Shown here piece by piece: positions 26,204 to 36,751 of a DNA stretch of 64,000 bases. This DNA is from DATDAH01 sp963845425 (GTDB lineage: Bacteria > Actinomycetota > Acidimicrobiia > Acidimicrobiales > DATDAH01). The notes beneath the pieces are model-generated. The model was not told the origin of the DNA. It made no database searches and saw nothing but the letters and a program-made list of their open reading frames with translations. Numbering within the stretch: position 1 is the stretch's first letter; every line of letters begins with the position of its first letter. The stretch lies in NCBI GenBank assembly GCA_963845425.1, contig CAWJSC010000010.1:124001-188000 (forward strand), read 5' to 3'. The position numbers and the translations under genes are program-made.

Positions 26204-26629
26204 GTGAGCTCAGAGCGTCGTCAGGCCCGCGAGCGAGCCCTCGGTCTGCTCTACGAGGCCGAGACCAAGCGCCAGTCGCCGTCGGCCCTCGTGGCCGAGC
26301 AGGTGCTGGACCCCGATCCCTTCGCCGTGGACGTGGTCATCGGGGTGGAGGGGGCCCAGGACGAGATCGACGCCCTCATCACCCGGTTCGCCAAGAACTG
26401 GCCGCTGGCCCGGATGCCTGCGCTGGACCGGACCCTGCTGCGGATGGGGGTCTACGAGTTGACCCACCGGCCCGACGTGCCGACCGGTGTCGTGCTGTCG
26501 GAGATCGTGGACTTGGCCAGCGAGTACTCGACCGACGACTCTGGACCCTTCGTCAACGGCGTCCTGGCCGCCATCGCGGCCGAGGTCCGCACCGATGGAG
26601 ATCCCGAAGCCCGACCCGCCGCTGGCTGA
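26204..26629 (+). CDS. nusB: transcription antitermination factor NusB
   Basis: NusB with S10 (NusE) supports rRNA antitermination. From GTG 26204 the product has 141 residues and opens SERRQARERALGLLYEAE, the family N-terminus. The later conserved blocks LPALDRTLLRMGVYEL and VVLSEIVDLASEYSTDDSGPFVNG are present. The longer open frame upstream is a shadow of efp. The stop lies 35 bases inside the following acetyltransferase frame. Confidence 0.92.
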   Translation: MSSERRQARERALGLLYEAETKRQSPSALVAEQVLDPDPFAVDVVIGVEGAQDEIDALITRFAKNWPLARMPALDRTLLRMGVYELTHRPDVPTGVVLSEIVDLASEYSTDDSGPFVNGVLAAIAAEVRTDGDPEARPAAG

Positions 26630-27098
26630 CGGCACCGTCGCCCTACGCCCCTGGTGCCGCGAGGACGCTCCGGTGCTGGCTCGGGCGTGGGCTGATCCCG
26701 CCATCCGCCGCTGGTGCTCGGTCACCGCCGAGGCGACCGTCGAAGGAGCGGAGCGCTGGATCGCCGGCGCCGACGGCTGCCGCCGGGACGGCCTGGCCCT
26801 GGACCTGGCCATCGAAACCGAGGACGGCGTCGTGGGTGAGGTCGGCCTCGGCCCCATCCAGTGGGCCCACCAGCGGGCCGCCGTCGGCTTCTGGATCGAC
26901 GCCGAGCACCGCCGCAACAACCTGGCCGCCAAGGGTCTCCGCCTCCTGGCCGCCTGGGCCCTCGCCGAGCTCCCGCTGCAGACCCTGGCCGCCGAAGCCT
27001 CCAGCGAGAACCCCGCCTCCGGCTGGACCCTGGCCGCCGCCGGCTTCACCCTCGCCACCGAACGCCCCCCCAAGCAAGCCTGGATCCTCCGCCCCTAG
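26595..27098 (+). CDS. GNAT-family N-acetyltransferase (RimJ/RimL-like)
   Basis: The 167-residue product from ATG 26595 resembles RimJ/RimL-type GNATs: DGTVALRPWCREDAPVLARA at the start, a central GEVGLGPIQWAHQRAAVGF strand pair, the acetyl-CoA-loop region AEHRRNNLAAKGLRLLAAWA, and ASSENPASGWTLAAAGF near the end. The substrate is unknown. It overlaps nusB by 35 bases; no better start was seen. A palindromic repeat (27099-27154) begins directly after its stop. Confidence 0.78.
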   Translation: MEIPKPDPPLADGTVALRPWCREDAPVLARAWADPAIRRWCSVTAEATVEGAERWIAGADGCRRDGLALDLAIETEDGVVGEVGLGPIQWAHQRAAVGFWIDAEHRRNNLAAKGLRLLAAWALAELPLQTLAAEASSENPASGWTLAAAGFTLATERPPKQAWILRP

Positions 27099-27154
27099 CC
27101 GGTTCTGGGTGCTCCCGTCTGTTGTCGGCAACAGAGCGGGATGACCAGAACGGG
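27099..27154 (+). repeat. palindromic intergenic element (GTTCTGG/CCAGAAC type) after the GNAT gene
   Basis: The outer arms CCGGTTCTGG (27099-27108) and CCAGAACGGG (27145-27154) face each other. An inner stem CTGTTG (27119-27124)/CAACAG (27129-27134) closes a TCGG loop, with more pairing outside it. It lies directly after a stop codon and before the pyrimidine promoter, so it could act as a terminator. The arms resemble those of the elements at 46739 and 42072. Confidence 0.6.
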
Positions 27155-27195
27155 ATCTCGCCGGGGGGTCAGCGACGGTCGGACGATCGTCGCGC

Positions 27196-27201
27196 TAGGG
27201 T
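27196..27201 (+). promoter_or_regulatory. candidate -10 box of the pyrimidine operon
   Basis: TAGGGT would start transcription near 27207-27210, just before the predicted PyrR-binding hairpin. I see no strong -35. A promoter is needed somewhere between the palindrome at 27154 and the leader hairpin. Confidence 0.4.
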
Positions 27202-27218
27202 CCACGCCTGACCGTGAA

Positions 27219-27307
27219 ACGGGTCCTGAGAGGCCCGTACGGACAGAGAGGACCACCGGCTTGGCCGAACGAGAACGCAGGATGACGCCCCCCTTCGGGG
27301 GCGTTTT
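27219..27307 (+). promoter_or_regulatory. PyrR-type RNA leader with binding loop and intrinsic terminator (attenuator)
   Basis: Bases 27222-27235 read GGUCCUGAGAGGCC as RNA, which fits the PyrR-binding consensus (A/G)UCCNGNGAGGYU known from Firmicutes except for the last base. The motif is in the apical part of a hairpin with arms ACGGG (27219-27223) and CCCGT (27234-27238). The same GGTCCT can instead pair with AGGACC (27249-27254). A terminator follows: CGCCCCC (27286-27292), loop CTTC, GGGGGCG (27297-27303), then TTTT. pyrR itself is the first gene downstream. Together this is a textbook layout for UMP-dependent attenuation. Confidence 0.8.
27285..27307 (+). terminator. intrinsic terminator inside the pyrimidine leader
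   Basis: An 8-base stem (ACGCCCCC with GGGGGCGT) on a CTTC loop is followed directly by a run of T. It lies 20 bases before the pyrR ATG. It is the only clear stem-plus-T-run terminator that I find in the window. Confidence 0.8.
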
Positions 27308-27326
27308 CACTGCCCGGAGCCAGGTG

Positions 27327-27836
27327 ATGGACCGCGAGGACGTCCACCGGGCGCTGCGGCGGATGGCCCACGAGATCATCGAACGCAACGAGGGCCGCCT
27401 CAACGAGGTCGTCGTCATCGGCCTCCAGACCGGTGGCGCCCCGATGGCCGAGGCCCTGGTCGCCGCTCTTGAGGAGATCGACGAGGCCGCCGCCCCCATC
27501 GACATGGGCACCATCGACGTGGCGCTCTACCGGGACGACATCGGGCTGCGGCCGGTCATGCCGGAGGAGGTCACCGCCATCCCGGTCGATCTGACCGAGC
27601 GCATCGTGGTGTTGGTGGACGACGTGCTCTTCACCGGCCGCACCATCCGGGCCGCCCTCGACGCCATCACCGACTTCGGCCGGCCCCGCTCGGTCCAGCT
27701 CGCGGTCATCGTGGACCGGGGTCACCGGGAGCTGCCCATCCGCCCCGACTACGTCGGCAAGAACCTCCCCACCCGTCGCGACGAGGTGGTCGACGTCAGC
27801 ATCGACGGCGTCGAGCTCGGCGAGATGGTCAAGTGA
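27327..27836 (+). CDS. pyrR: bifunctional pyr operon regulator/uracil phosphoribosyltransferase PyrR
   Basis: PyrR binds pyr mRNA leaders in response to UMP and has uracil phosphoribosyltransferase activity. From ATG 27327 (169 residues) it opens MDREDVHRALRRMAHEIIERN, as in the family. It continues VVVIGLQTGGAPMAEAL (Thr-Gly variant of the usual TRG), DVALYRDDIG, the PRPP loop IVVLVDDVLFTGRTIRAAL and LAVIVDRGHRELPIRPDYVGKNLPT. An in-frame ATG at 27282 lies in the terminator stem and is unlikely. It heads the operon that it should control. Confidence 0.94.
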   Translation: MDREDVHRALRRMAHEIIERNEGRLNEVVVIGLQTGGAPMAEALVAALEEIDEAAAPIDMGTIDVALYRDDIGLRPVMPEEVTAIPVDLTERIVVLVDDVLFTGRTIRAALDAITDFGRPRSVQLAVIVDRGHRELPIRPDYVGKNLPTRRDEVVDVSIDGVELGEMVK

Positions 27837-27912
27837 GCGGAGCCGAGGCGGTGCTGCGGGTCGAAACGCTGACGCGGCGGCCCGGCGACGCAGTCCCCAG
27901 GAGCGGAAGCTC

Positions 27913-28854
27913 GTGAGCGGCCACCTGCTGTCGATCGAGGACCTGGGTGCGGACGGCATCGACGAGATCCTCCAGCTGACGGACACCTTCGTGGAGGTCT
28001 CGGCCCGACCCATCGCCCGGGTACCCGCCCTGCGGGGCAAGACGGTGGCGTTCTGCTTCTACGAGGACTCCACCCGCACCCGGGTCAGCTTCGAGACCGC
28101 GGCCAAGCGCCTGTCGGCCGACACGGTCAACTTCTCCATCGCCGCCTCGTCGGTGAACAAGGGCGAGTCGGTGCGGGACACCGTCGAGACCATCTGCGCG
28201 ATGGGGGTCGACGGCCTCGTCGTCCGCCACAAGTCCGCCGGCGTGCCCAGGCAGATCACCCGCTGGGTCGACGCCACGGTCATCAACGCCGGTGACGGCT
28301 GGCACGAACACCCCACCCAGGCCCTGCTCGACGCCTACACGATCCGCCAGGAGCTGGGCTCGGTGGAAGGCCGCCACATCGCCATCGTCGGCGATGTCAA
28401 GCACTCCCGGGTGGCCCGCTCCAATGTGGCCGCCTTCACCGCCCTCGGCGCCCAAGTCACCCTGGTGGCCCCGCCCACGCTGTTGCCCCACCGCCTGGAC
28501 GACTGGCCGGTCGAGATCAGCCACGACCTCGACGCGGTGCTGCCCAAGGTGGACGTCGTCTACCTCCTCCGCATGCAGAAGGAGCGCATGACCGAGTCCC
28601 TGGTCCCCACCCTGCGGGAGTACACCGCGGGCTACGGCCTGACGCGGCGCCGCGTCGACCTACTGGCCGACGACGCCGTGGTCATGCACCCCGGCCCCAT
28701 GAACCGGGGGGTGGAGATCGCCGCCGAGGTGGCCGACCTGCCTCGAGCGGTGGTCACCAACCAGGTGCGCAACGGCGTGGCCGTGCGCATGGCGGTGCTC
28801 TACCTGCTCCTCGGCTCCGGCGTGGACCTCAAGCCGGAGGTCGTCGGTGGCTGA
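27913..28854 (+). CDS. pyrB: aspartate carbamoyltransferase catalytic subunit
   Basis: PyrB joins carbamoyl phosphate and aspartate. The 313-residue product has the carbamoyl-phosphate loop FYEDSTRTRVSFE (STRTR at 53-57), SSVNKGESVRDT, the catalytic-site GWHEHPTQALLDAYTI and the C-terminal VMHPGPMNRGVEIA. No regulatory chain (PyrI) is nearby, as expected when control is by PyrR. The start is GTG. A 76-base gap after pyrR holds no gene. The end overlaps pyrC by eight bases. Confidence 0.95.
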   Translation: MSGHLLSIEDLGADGIDEILQLTDTFVEVSARPIARVPALRGKTVAFCFYEDSTRTRVSFETAAKRLSADTVNFSIAASSVNKGESVRDTVETICAMGVDGLVVRHKSAGVPRQITRWVDATVINAGDGWHEHPTQALLDAYTIRQELGSVEGRHIAIVGDVKHSRVARSNVAAFTALGAQVTLVAPPTLLPHRLDDWPVEISHDLDAVLPKVDVVYLLRMQKERMTESLVPTLREYTAGYGLTRRRVDLLADDAVVMHPGPMNRGVEIAAEVADLPRAVVTNQVRNGVAVRMAVLYLLLGSGVDLKPEVVGG

Positions 28855-30133
28855 CCACGACCTGGTGATCGTCGGCGGCACCGTCGTCGACGCCAACGGA
28901 TCGCGCCGGGCCGACGTCGCCATCACCGACGGCGTGATCGTGGCCGTCGGCGACGGCCTCACGGGTGACCGCATCCTGGACGCCGACGGCTGCGTGGTCG
29001 GCCCCGGCCTCGTCGACCTCCACGCCCACCTACGGGAGCCGGGCCAGGAGGAGGCCGAGACGGTCGAAACCGGTGCCCGGGCCGCGGCGCGGGGCGGCTT
29101 CACTGCGGTCGTGGCCATGCCCAACACCACCCCGGCGATCGACAGCGCCGCCGTGGTGCGTGAGGTGCAGGCCCTCGGCCGGGACGCCGTGTGTGCGGTC
29201 CACCCCGCCGCCGCCCTCACCGTGGGCCGGGCGGGGGAGCAGCTCACCCCGATGGCCGAGCTGGCCGACCTGGGGGTGCGCCTCTTCACCGACGACGGCA
29301 ACGGCGTCCAGGACGACGGCCTCATGCGCCGGGCCATGGAGTACGCCACCGGGCTGCCCCAGGACGTCGTCCTGGCTCAGCACTGCGAGGTCGAGGACCT
29401 CATGGCCGGTGGCCACATGCACGAGGGCGCCTGGTCCAGCCGGCTCGGAATCCCCGGCATCCCGGCTGCGGCCGAGGAGGTGATGGTCGCCCGGGACCTG
29501 GCCCTGGCCCGGCTGACCGGGGCCCGGGTCCACTTCCAGCACATGAGCACGGCCGGCTCGGTCGAGCTCATCCGCCAGGCCAAGGCCGCCGGCGCCCGGG
29601 CCACGGCCGAGGTCGCCCCACACCACCTGACCCTCACCGATGCCGAGGTGGCGGGCTTCGATCCGGTCTTCAAGGTCAACCCGCCGCTGCGGGAGCAGGG
29701 CGACGTGGACGCCGTCCGGGCCGGTCTGCGCGATGGCACCCTCGACTGCGTGGCCACCGATCACGCCCCCCACACCCAGGAGGACAAGGAGAAGCCCTTC
29801 GACGCCGCCCCGCCCGGGATGTTGGGTCTGGAGTACGCACTGGCCGTCGTCCTCACCGACGTCGGCCTGTCGATCGAACAGGCCCTGGCCGTGCTCTCCT
29901 GGCGGCCGGCGGCCATCGCCCGGCTGAACGACGAGCACGGCGGCCCGGTCGCCGAGGGCCGCCCCGCCAACCTCTGCGTGATCGATCCCGCCGTCGAGTG
30001 GACCGTCGACCCCGCCGACACGGCCAGCCGGTCCCGCAACAACCCCTACGGGGGACGGAAGCTCACCGGCCGGGTCCGCCACACCGTGTACCGCGGCGAA
30101 CCCGTCGTCATCGACACGGAGGCCCAACGATGA
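28847..30133 (+). CDS. pyrC: dihydroorotase
   Basis: Dihydroorotase closes carbamoyl aspartate to dihydroorotate. The 428-residue product has the metal pair LHAHLREPGQEE (His59, His61), GGFTAVVAMPNTTPAID, HMSTAGSVELIRQ, ATAEVAPHHLTLTD, FKVNPPLRE and the catalytic Asp in CVATDHAPHTQEDK. This is the long, class I type found in Gram-positive and actinobacterial pyr operons. The start is GTG. The stop overlaps a tiny 29-codon frame that leads into carA. Confidence 0.95.
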   Translation: MADHDLVIVGGTVVDANGSRRADVAITDGVIVAVGDGLTGDRILDADGCVVGPGLVDLHAHLREPGQEEAETVETGARAAARGGFTAVVAMPNTTPAIDSAAVVREVQALGRDAVCAVHPAAALTVGRAGEQLTPMAELADLGVRLFTDDGNGVQDDGLMRRAMEYATGLPQDVVLAQHCEVEDLMAGGHMHEGAWSSRLGIPGIPAAAEEVMVARDLALARLTGARVHFQHMSTAGSVELIRQAKAAGARATAEVAPHHLTLTDAEVAGFDPVFKVNPPLREQGDVDAVRAGLRDGTLDCVATDHAPHTQEDKEKPFDAAPPGMLGLEYALAVVLTDVGLSIEQALAVLSWRPAAIARLNDEHGGPVAEGRPANLCVIDPAVEWTVDPADTASRSRNNPYGGRKLTGRVRHTVYRGEPVVIDTEAQR

Positions 30134-30220
30134 GCCCCGAAAGCGCCGTTCCGGGTACACCCCCGTGTCGCCCAGGACACAGGGCTGTGCCCAGAAGCGA
30201 CACGGAGGTCCCACGATGAG
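30112..30220 (+). repeat. direct repeat carrying a ribosome site and ATGAG, flanking the pyrC-carA junction
   Basis: Bases 30112-30134 (end of pyrC) and 30198-30220 (start of carA) match at 21 of 23 positions. Both include CGACACGGAGG and ACGATGAG. The copies are 86 bases apart. The spacer also holds an inverted repeat GTGTCGC (30165-30171)/GCGACAC (30197-30203). This looks like a local duplication or a small insertion that duplicated its flank. Confidence 0.75.
30130..30219 (+). CDS. possible 29-residue small ORF between pyrC and carA
   Basis: An ATG overlaps the pyrC stop (ATGA, 30130-30133), and the TGA of this frame overlaps the carA ATG (ATGA, 30216-30219). The frame therefore joins the two genes without a gap. 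The predicted peptide is rich in Pro and Arg and has one Cys, with no hydrophobic segment. It may be only the relic of the duplicated start region, or it may keep ribosomes flowing into carA. I know of no homologue. Confidence 0.3.
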   Translation: MSPESAVPGTPPCRPGHRAVPRSDTEVPR

Positions 30221-31294
30221 TGGGATCCAGGAGGCGTTGCTGGTCCTGGCCGACGGGACGACCTTCGAGGGGGAGGCCATCGGGGCGGTGCCCGACGACG
30301 GCGTGGCCACGGGCGAGGTCGTGTTCAACACGGTCCTGTCCGGCTACCAGGAGGTCATCACCGACCCGTCCTACGCCGGACAGATGATCGCCTTCACCTA
30401 TCCCCACATCGGCAACTACGGGGTCACCCCCGCCGACGACGAGAGCGCCCGGCCCTTCTGCCGTGGCGTGATCATCCGGGAGCTGGCCCGGCGGCGCAGC
30501 AACTGGCGGTCCGAGGACGACCTCGACGCCTTCCTGACCCGCCACGGCGTCCCCGGCATTGCCGGCATCGACACCCGGCGGCTGACCCGCCACATCCGGG
30601 ACGCCGGCTCCATGCCAGGCGCCTTCGGCACGGCCGACGAGACGACGCTCAAGGAGGCGGCCCTGAACGAGCCGGGGACCGACGGTCAGGACCTGGCCAC
30701 CCTCGTCAGCTGCACCGAGCCCTACACCGTCGGCGACGGCCCCCGCCGGGTCGTCGCCTACGACCTCGGCATGAAGACCACCATCCTCCGCCACCTCGGC
30801 GGCCTGGCCACCGTCGAGGTCGTGCCCGCCTGGACCACGGCCGACGAGGTCCTGGCCCGCGGGCCCGACGGCGTCTTCCTCTCCAACGGCCCCGGCGACC
30901 CCGCGGCAGTTACCACCACGACGGAGGCCATTCGGGCCCTGCTCGGCCAGGTGCCGATTTTCGGCATCTGCCTCGGCCACCAGCTGCTGGCCACGGCCCT
31001 CGGGGGGGCGACCGAGAAGCTGCCCTTCGGCCACCACGGCGGGAACCACCCGGTCCAGCGCCTGGCCACCGGCGCCGTCGAGATCACCAGCCAGAACCAC
31101 AACTACGCCGTCGCCGCTGACTCGCTGGGGGCCGCCGAGGTCACCCACGTGAACCTCAACGACGGGGTCATCGAGGGCCTGAGCAGCCACGACGGGCCCG
31201 CCTTCAGCGTCCAGTACCACCCGGAAGCCGGTCCCGGTCCGCACGACGCCCGCTACCTGTTCGACCTCTTCGCCGACCTGATGGACGCCCACTG

Positions 31295-31295
<1 letters not shown>
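30216..31295 (+). CDS. carA: carbamoyl-phosphate synthase small (glutaminase) subunit
   Basis: CarA hydrolyses glutamine and passes ammonia to CarB. From ATG 30216 (359 residues), with CGGAGG upstream, it opens EALLVLADGTTFEGEAIG. The glutaminase half has SNGPGDPAAV, the nucleophile Cys in FGICLGHQLLATALGG, and the His-Glu pair in FSVQYHPEAGPGPHD. The YPHIGNYGV segment of the N-terminal domain is also present. A longer frame upstream lacks support. It is followed directly by carB (one-base overlap). Confidence 0.95.
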
Positions 31296-34600
<3,305 letters not shown>

Positions 34601-34671
34601 GCGGAGCGACGGCCCGAGCGGCCCGCAGCGGGAGGCGGCAGGAGCGGGAAGATCAGTGAAGGTCGACTGAG

Positions 34672-35649
34672 TTGTCGGCTCCTCGCCTTACGCCTCATCG
34701 CTTTGGCGGCCTGCTCGGCCGGCCATCCGGCATCCCGCCGGATCTCACCACCACGGTCGGGTCGGTCTCGTTGCCCAACCCGGTGATGACGGCCTCGGGC
34801 ACGGCCGGCCACGGGACCGAGTTGGCCGCCTACCAGGACCTGTCCGGGCTGGGTGCCGTCGTCGTGAAGTCGTTGGCCGCGGGCCCGTGGGCGGGCAATC
34901 CGCCCCCACGGGTGCGGGAGGCCCCGGCCGGCATGGTCAACAGCATCGGGCTGCAGGGCCCCGGGGTTCCCGCCTGGTTGGCCGACGATCTGCCCGCGCT
35001 CGAGGCCCTCGGGGCCCGGGTGGTGGCCAGCATCTGGGGCCGCACGGTCGACCAGTACGCCGAGGCGGCCGCCCTGCTCGCCGATGCCCCCGAGACCGTG
35101 GTCGCCGTCGAGGTGAACTTGAGCTGCCCCAACCTGGATGGCGGCTCCCACCTGTTCGCGCACGACGCCGGCCTGGCGGCCGAGGCCATCGCGGCCACGG
35201 CAGCCTGTGGCCGGCCCCGCTGGGCCAAGCTCAGCCCCAACACCCCGGACCTGGTCGCCATTGCCGGGGCGGTCGCGGAGGCCGGAGCCGAAGCGGTCAC
35301 GTTGGTCAACACGGTCCAAGCCACGCTGCCCGACGACGAGCGCCGGGGCCCTCGCTTCGGTGGCGGGGGCGGCGGGCTCTCCGGGCCCGCCATCCACCCG
35401 GTCGCCGTCCGCTGCGTCTATGCCGTCCGGGCGGCCCATCCCGACCTGCCGATCGTGGGCGTCGGCGGGGTCACCGACGCCGCCACGGCCCTCGACCTCC
35501 TCGCCGCCGGAGCATCCGCCGTGCAGGTCGGGACCGCGACCTTCGCCCATCCGGGTGCGCCATCCCGGGTGCTGGATCAACTAGAAACGTGGTGTCGACG
35601 CACCCGAACCCCACACCTGCGCGAACTGATCGGACGCATGCATGAGTGA
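34672..35649 (+). CDS. pyrD: dihydroorotate dehydrogenase, class 1B type
   Basis: This FMN enzyme oxidises dihydroorotate to orotate. Class 1 features are NPVMTASGTAGHG, VVVKSLAAGPWAGNPPPR, NSIGLQGPGV and the catalytic-Cys loop VEVNLSCPNLDGG. The C-terminal FMN-phosphate site GVGGVTDAATALDLLAAGASAVQVGT is also present. Class 1B enzymes normally pair with the iron-sulfur subunit PyrK, which is not in this operon. The only canonical start after an upstream in-frame stop is TTG 34672. The first 15 codons lie in a sequence that is repeated before mihF, so the true start is uncertain. The end overlaps pyrF by eight bases. Confidence 0.9.
   Translation: MSAPRLTPHRFGGLLGRPSGIPPDLTTTVGSVSLPNPVMTASGTAGHGTELAAYQDLSGLGAVVVKSLAAGPWAGNPPPRVREAPAGMVNSIGLQGPGVPAWLADDLPALEALGARVVASIWGRTVDQYAEAAALLADAPETVVAVEVNLSCPNLDGGSHLFAHDAGLAAEAIAATAACGRPRWAKLSPNTPDLVAIAGAVAEAGAEAVTLVNTVQATLPDDERRGPRFGGGGGGLSGPAIHPVAVRCVYAVRAAHPDLPIVGVGGVTDAATALDLLAAGASAVQVGTATFAHPGAPSRVLDQLETWCRRTRTPHLRELIGRMHE
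34677..34710 (+). repeat. short interspersed repeat, copy 1 (start of pyrD)
   Basis: This 34-base stretch begins GGCTCCTCGCCTTACG and matches 36345-36378 at about 29 positions. Copy 2 is intergenic. Copy 1 lies at the beginning of the pyrD frame. Confidence 0.55.
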
Positions 35650-36334
35650 AGTGCCTGAGGAACTCCGCCAGAAGCTCTGCCTGGCGCTGGACGTGGACGA
35701 CCTGGTCGCGGCCAACCGCCTGGCCCGTGACCTGAAGGGTCACTTCGGGGTGGTGAAGGTCGGTCTGGAGCTGTTCACCGCGGTGGGTCCCGACGTGATC
35801 GGCACGATGACCGACCACGGCTACCGGGTCTTCGTCGACCTGAAGCTGCACGACATCCCCAACACCGTCGAGCGGGCGTCCCGGGTCCTGGGGGCGCTGG
35901 GGGCGAGCTACCTGACCATGCATGCCCACGGTGGGGCTCCGATGCTGCGGGCCGGGGTGACCGGCCTACTGGAGGGCGCGGCCAACGCCGGCCTGCCCGA
36001 GCCCGTCGCGGTGGCCGTCACCGTCCTCACCAGCGACGCCGACGCCCCCGAGCACATCATCCCCAAACGGGTCCGGGTGGCCGCGGAGGGCGGTTGCCAG
36101 GGCATCGTCTGCGCGGTGGCCGATCTGCCCGATGTGCGCACCCTTACGCCCCGGCTGATCAAGGTCGTCCCCGGCATCCGGCCCGAGGGCGCCCCCGCCG
36201 ACGACCAGGCCCGCGTGGGCACGCCCCAGGAGGCCTTCGACGCGGGCGCCGACCTGCTCGTCATCGGCCGCCCCATCACCCGGGCCGAGGATCCCGTCCA
36301 GGCCGCCGCCGACCTCGTCGCCTCCGTCGGGTAG
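35642..36334 (+). CDS. pyrF: orotidine 5'-phosphate decarboxylase
   Basis: PyrF forms UMP from OMP, the last step of the pathway. The 230-residue barrel has LCLALDVDDL at the first strand, KVGLELFTAVG, the catalytic FVDLKLHDIPNTV (Asp-Lys-Asp charge network) near 60 and VVPGIRPEGAPADDQ near 180. It ends VIGRPITRAEDPVQAA. It is the E. coli/Bacillus-type enzyme rather than the longer type that I associate with mycobacteria and Streptomyces. It closes the pyr operon. Confidence 0.95.
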   Translation: MSEVPEELRQKLCLALDVDDLVAANRLARDLKGHFGVVKVGLELFTAVGPDVIGTMTDHGYRVFVDLKLHDIPNTVERASRVLGALGASYLTMHAHGGAPMLRAGVTGLLEGAANAGLPEPVAVAVTVLTSDADAPEHIIPKRVRVAAEGGCQGIVCAVADLPDVRTLTPRLIKVVPGIRPEGAPADDQARVGTPQEAFDAGADLLVIGRPITRAEDPVQAAADLVASVG

Positions 36335-36344
36335 CTGGGTCGAT

Positions 36345-36378
36345 GGCTCCTCGCCTGACGGCTCATCGCTGTGCGGGC
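36345..36378 (+). repeat. short interspersed repeat, copy 2 (pyrF-mihF gap)
   Basis: Begins GGCTCCTCGCCTGACG and is about 85 per cent identical by eye to 34677-34710. It occupies part of the 87-base gap between pyrF and mihF, which otherwise holds no gene. Confidence 0.55.
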
Positions 36379-36421
36379 CGGGGCCCTACCCAGCCCGACC
36401 AGGCTGCTGGCGCAGCCTGAC

Positions 36422-36751
36422 ATGCCCACGCCGCCGCCGCTCAGCGACGAGCAGCGCCGGGCCGCACTGGAGAAGGCCGCCGAGGCCCGTCGAGTCCGGG
36501 CGGACCTGAAGGCCGATCTCCAAGCGGGCAGCATCGGCCTCGAGGACGTCTTCACCCGGGCGGCGGACGAGCCGTTCGTGGCCAACACCAAGATCCTCGC
36601 GGTGTTGGAATCGCTGCCGAACATCGGCAAGGTCCGTTCCCGGCGCACCATGGCCGACATCGGGATCAGCGAACGCCAGCGGGTCCGGGGCGTCGGCCAG
36701 CACCAGCGGGAGGCGCTGATCGAGCGTTTCGCCGAAGAGGAGTCCTCCTGA
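36422..36751 (+). CDS. mihF: actinobacterial integration host factor (mIHF)
   Basis: mIHF is a nucleoid protein specific to Actinomycetota, unrelated to E. coli IHF. From ATG 36422 (109 residues) it has a helical N-terminus (LSDEQRRAALEKAAEARRVR) and then the signature LESLPNIGKVRSRRTMADIG, followed by RVRGVGQHQREALIERF. The second half forms the helix-two-turns-helix DNA-binding unit. Placement directly before gmk and rpoZ is the same as in Mycobacterium and Streptomyces. This is one of the best lineage markers in the window. Confidence 0.92.
   Translation: MPTPPPLSDEQRRAALEKAAEARRVRADLKADLQAGSIGLEDVFTRAADEPFVANTKILAVLESLPNIGKVRSRRTMADIGISERQRVRGVGQHQREALIERFAEEESS

Noticed and set aside
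27282..27326. An earlier in-frame start for pyrR at ATG 27282
   Set aside because: This ATG lies at the base of the terminator hairpin. Known PyrR proteins begin at the equivalent of 27327 (MDREDVHRALRRMA).
34601..34671. A possible terminator or promoter between carB and pyrD
   Set aside because: The gap is purine-rich with GCGGGAGGCGGCAGGAGCGGG words but has no convincing stem, T run or -10 box.
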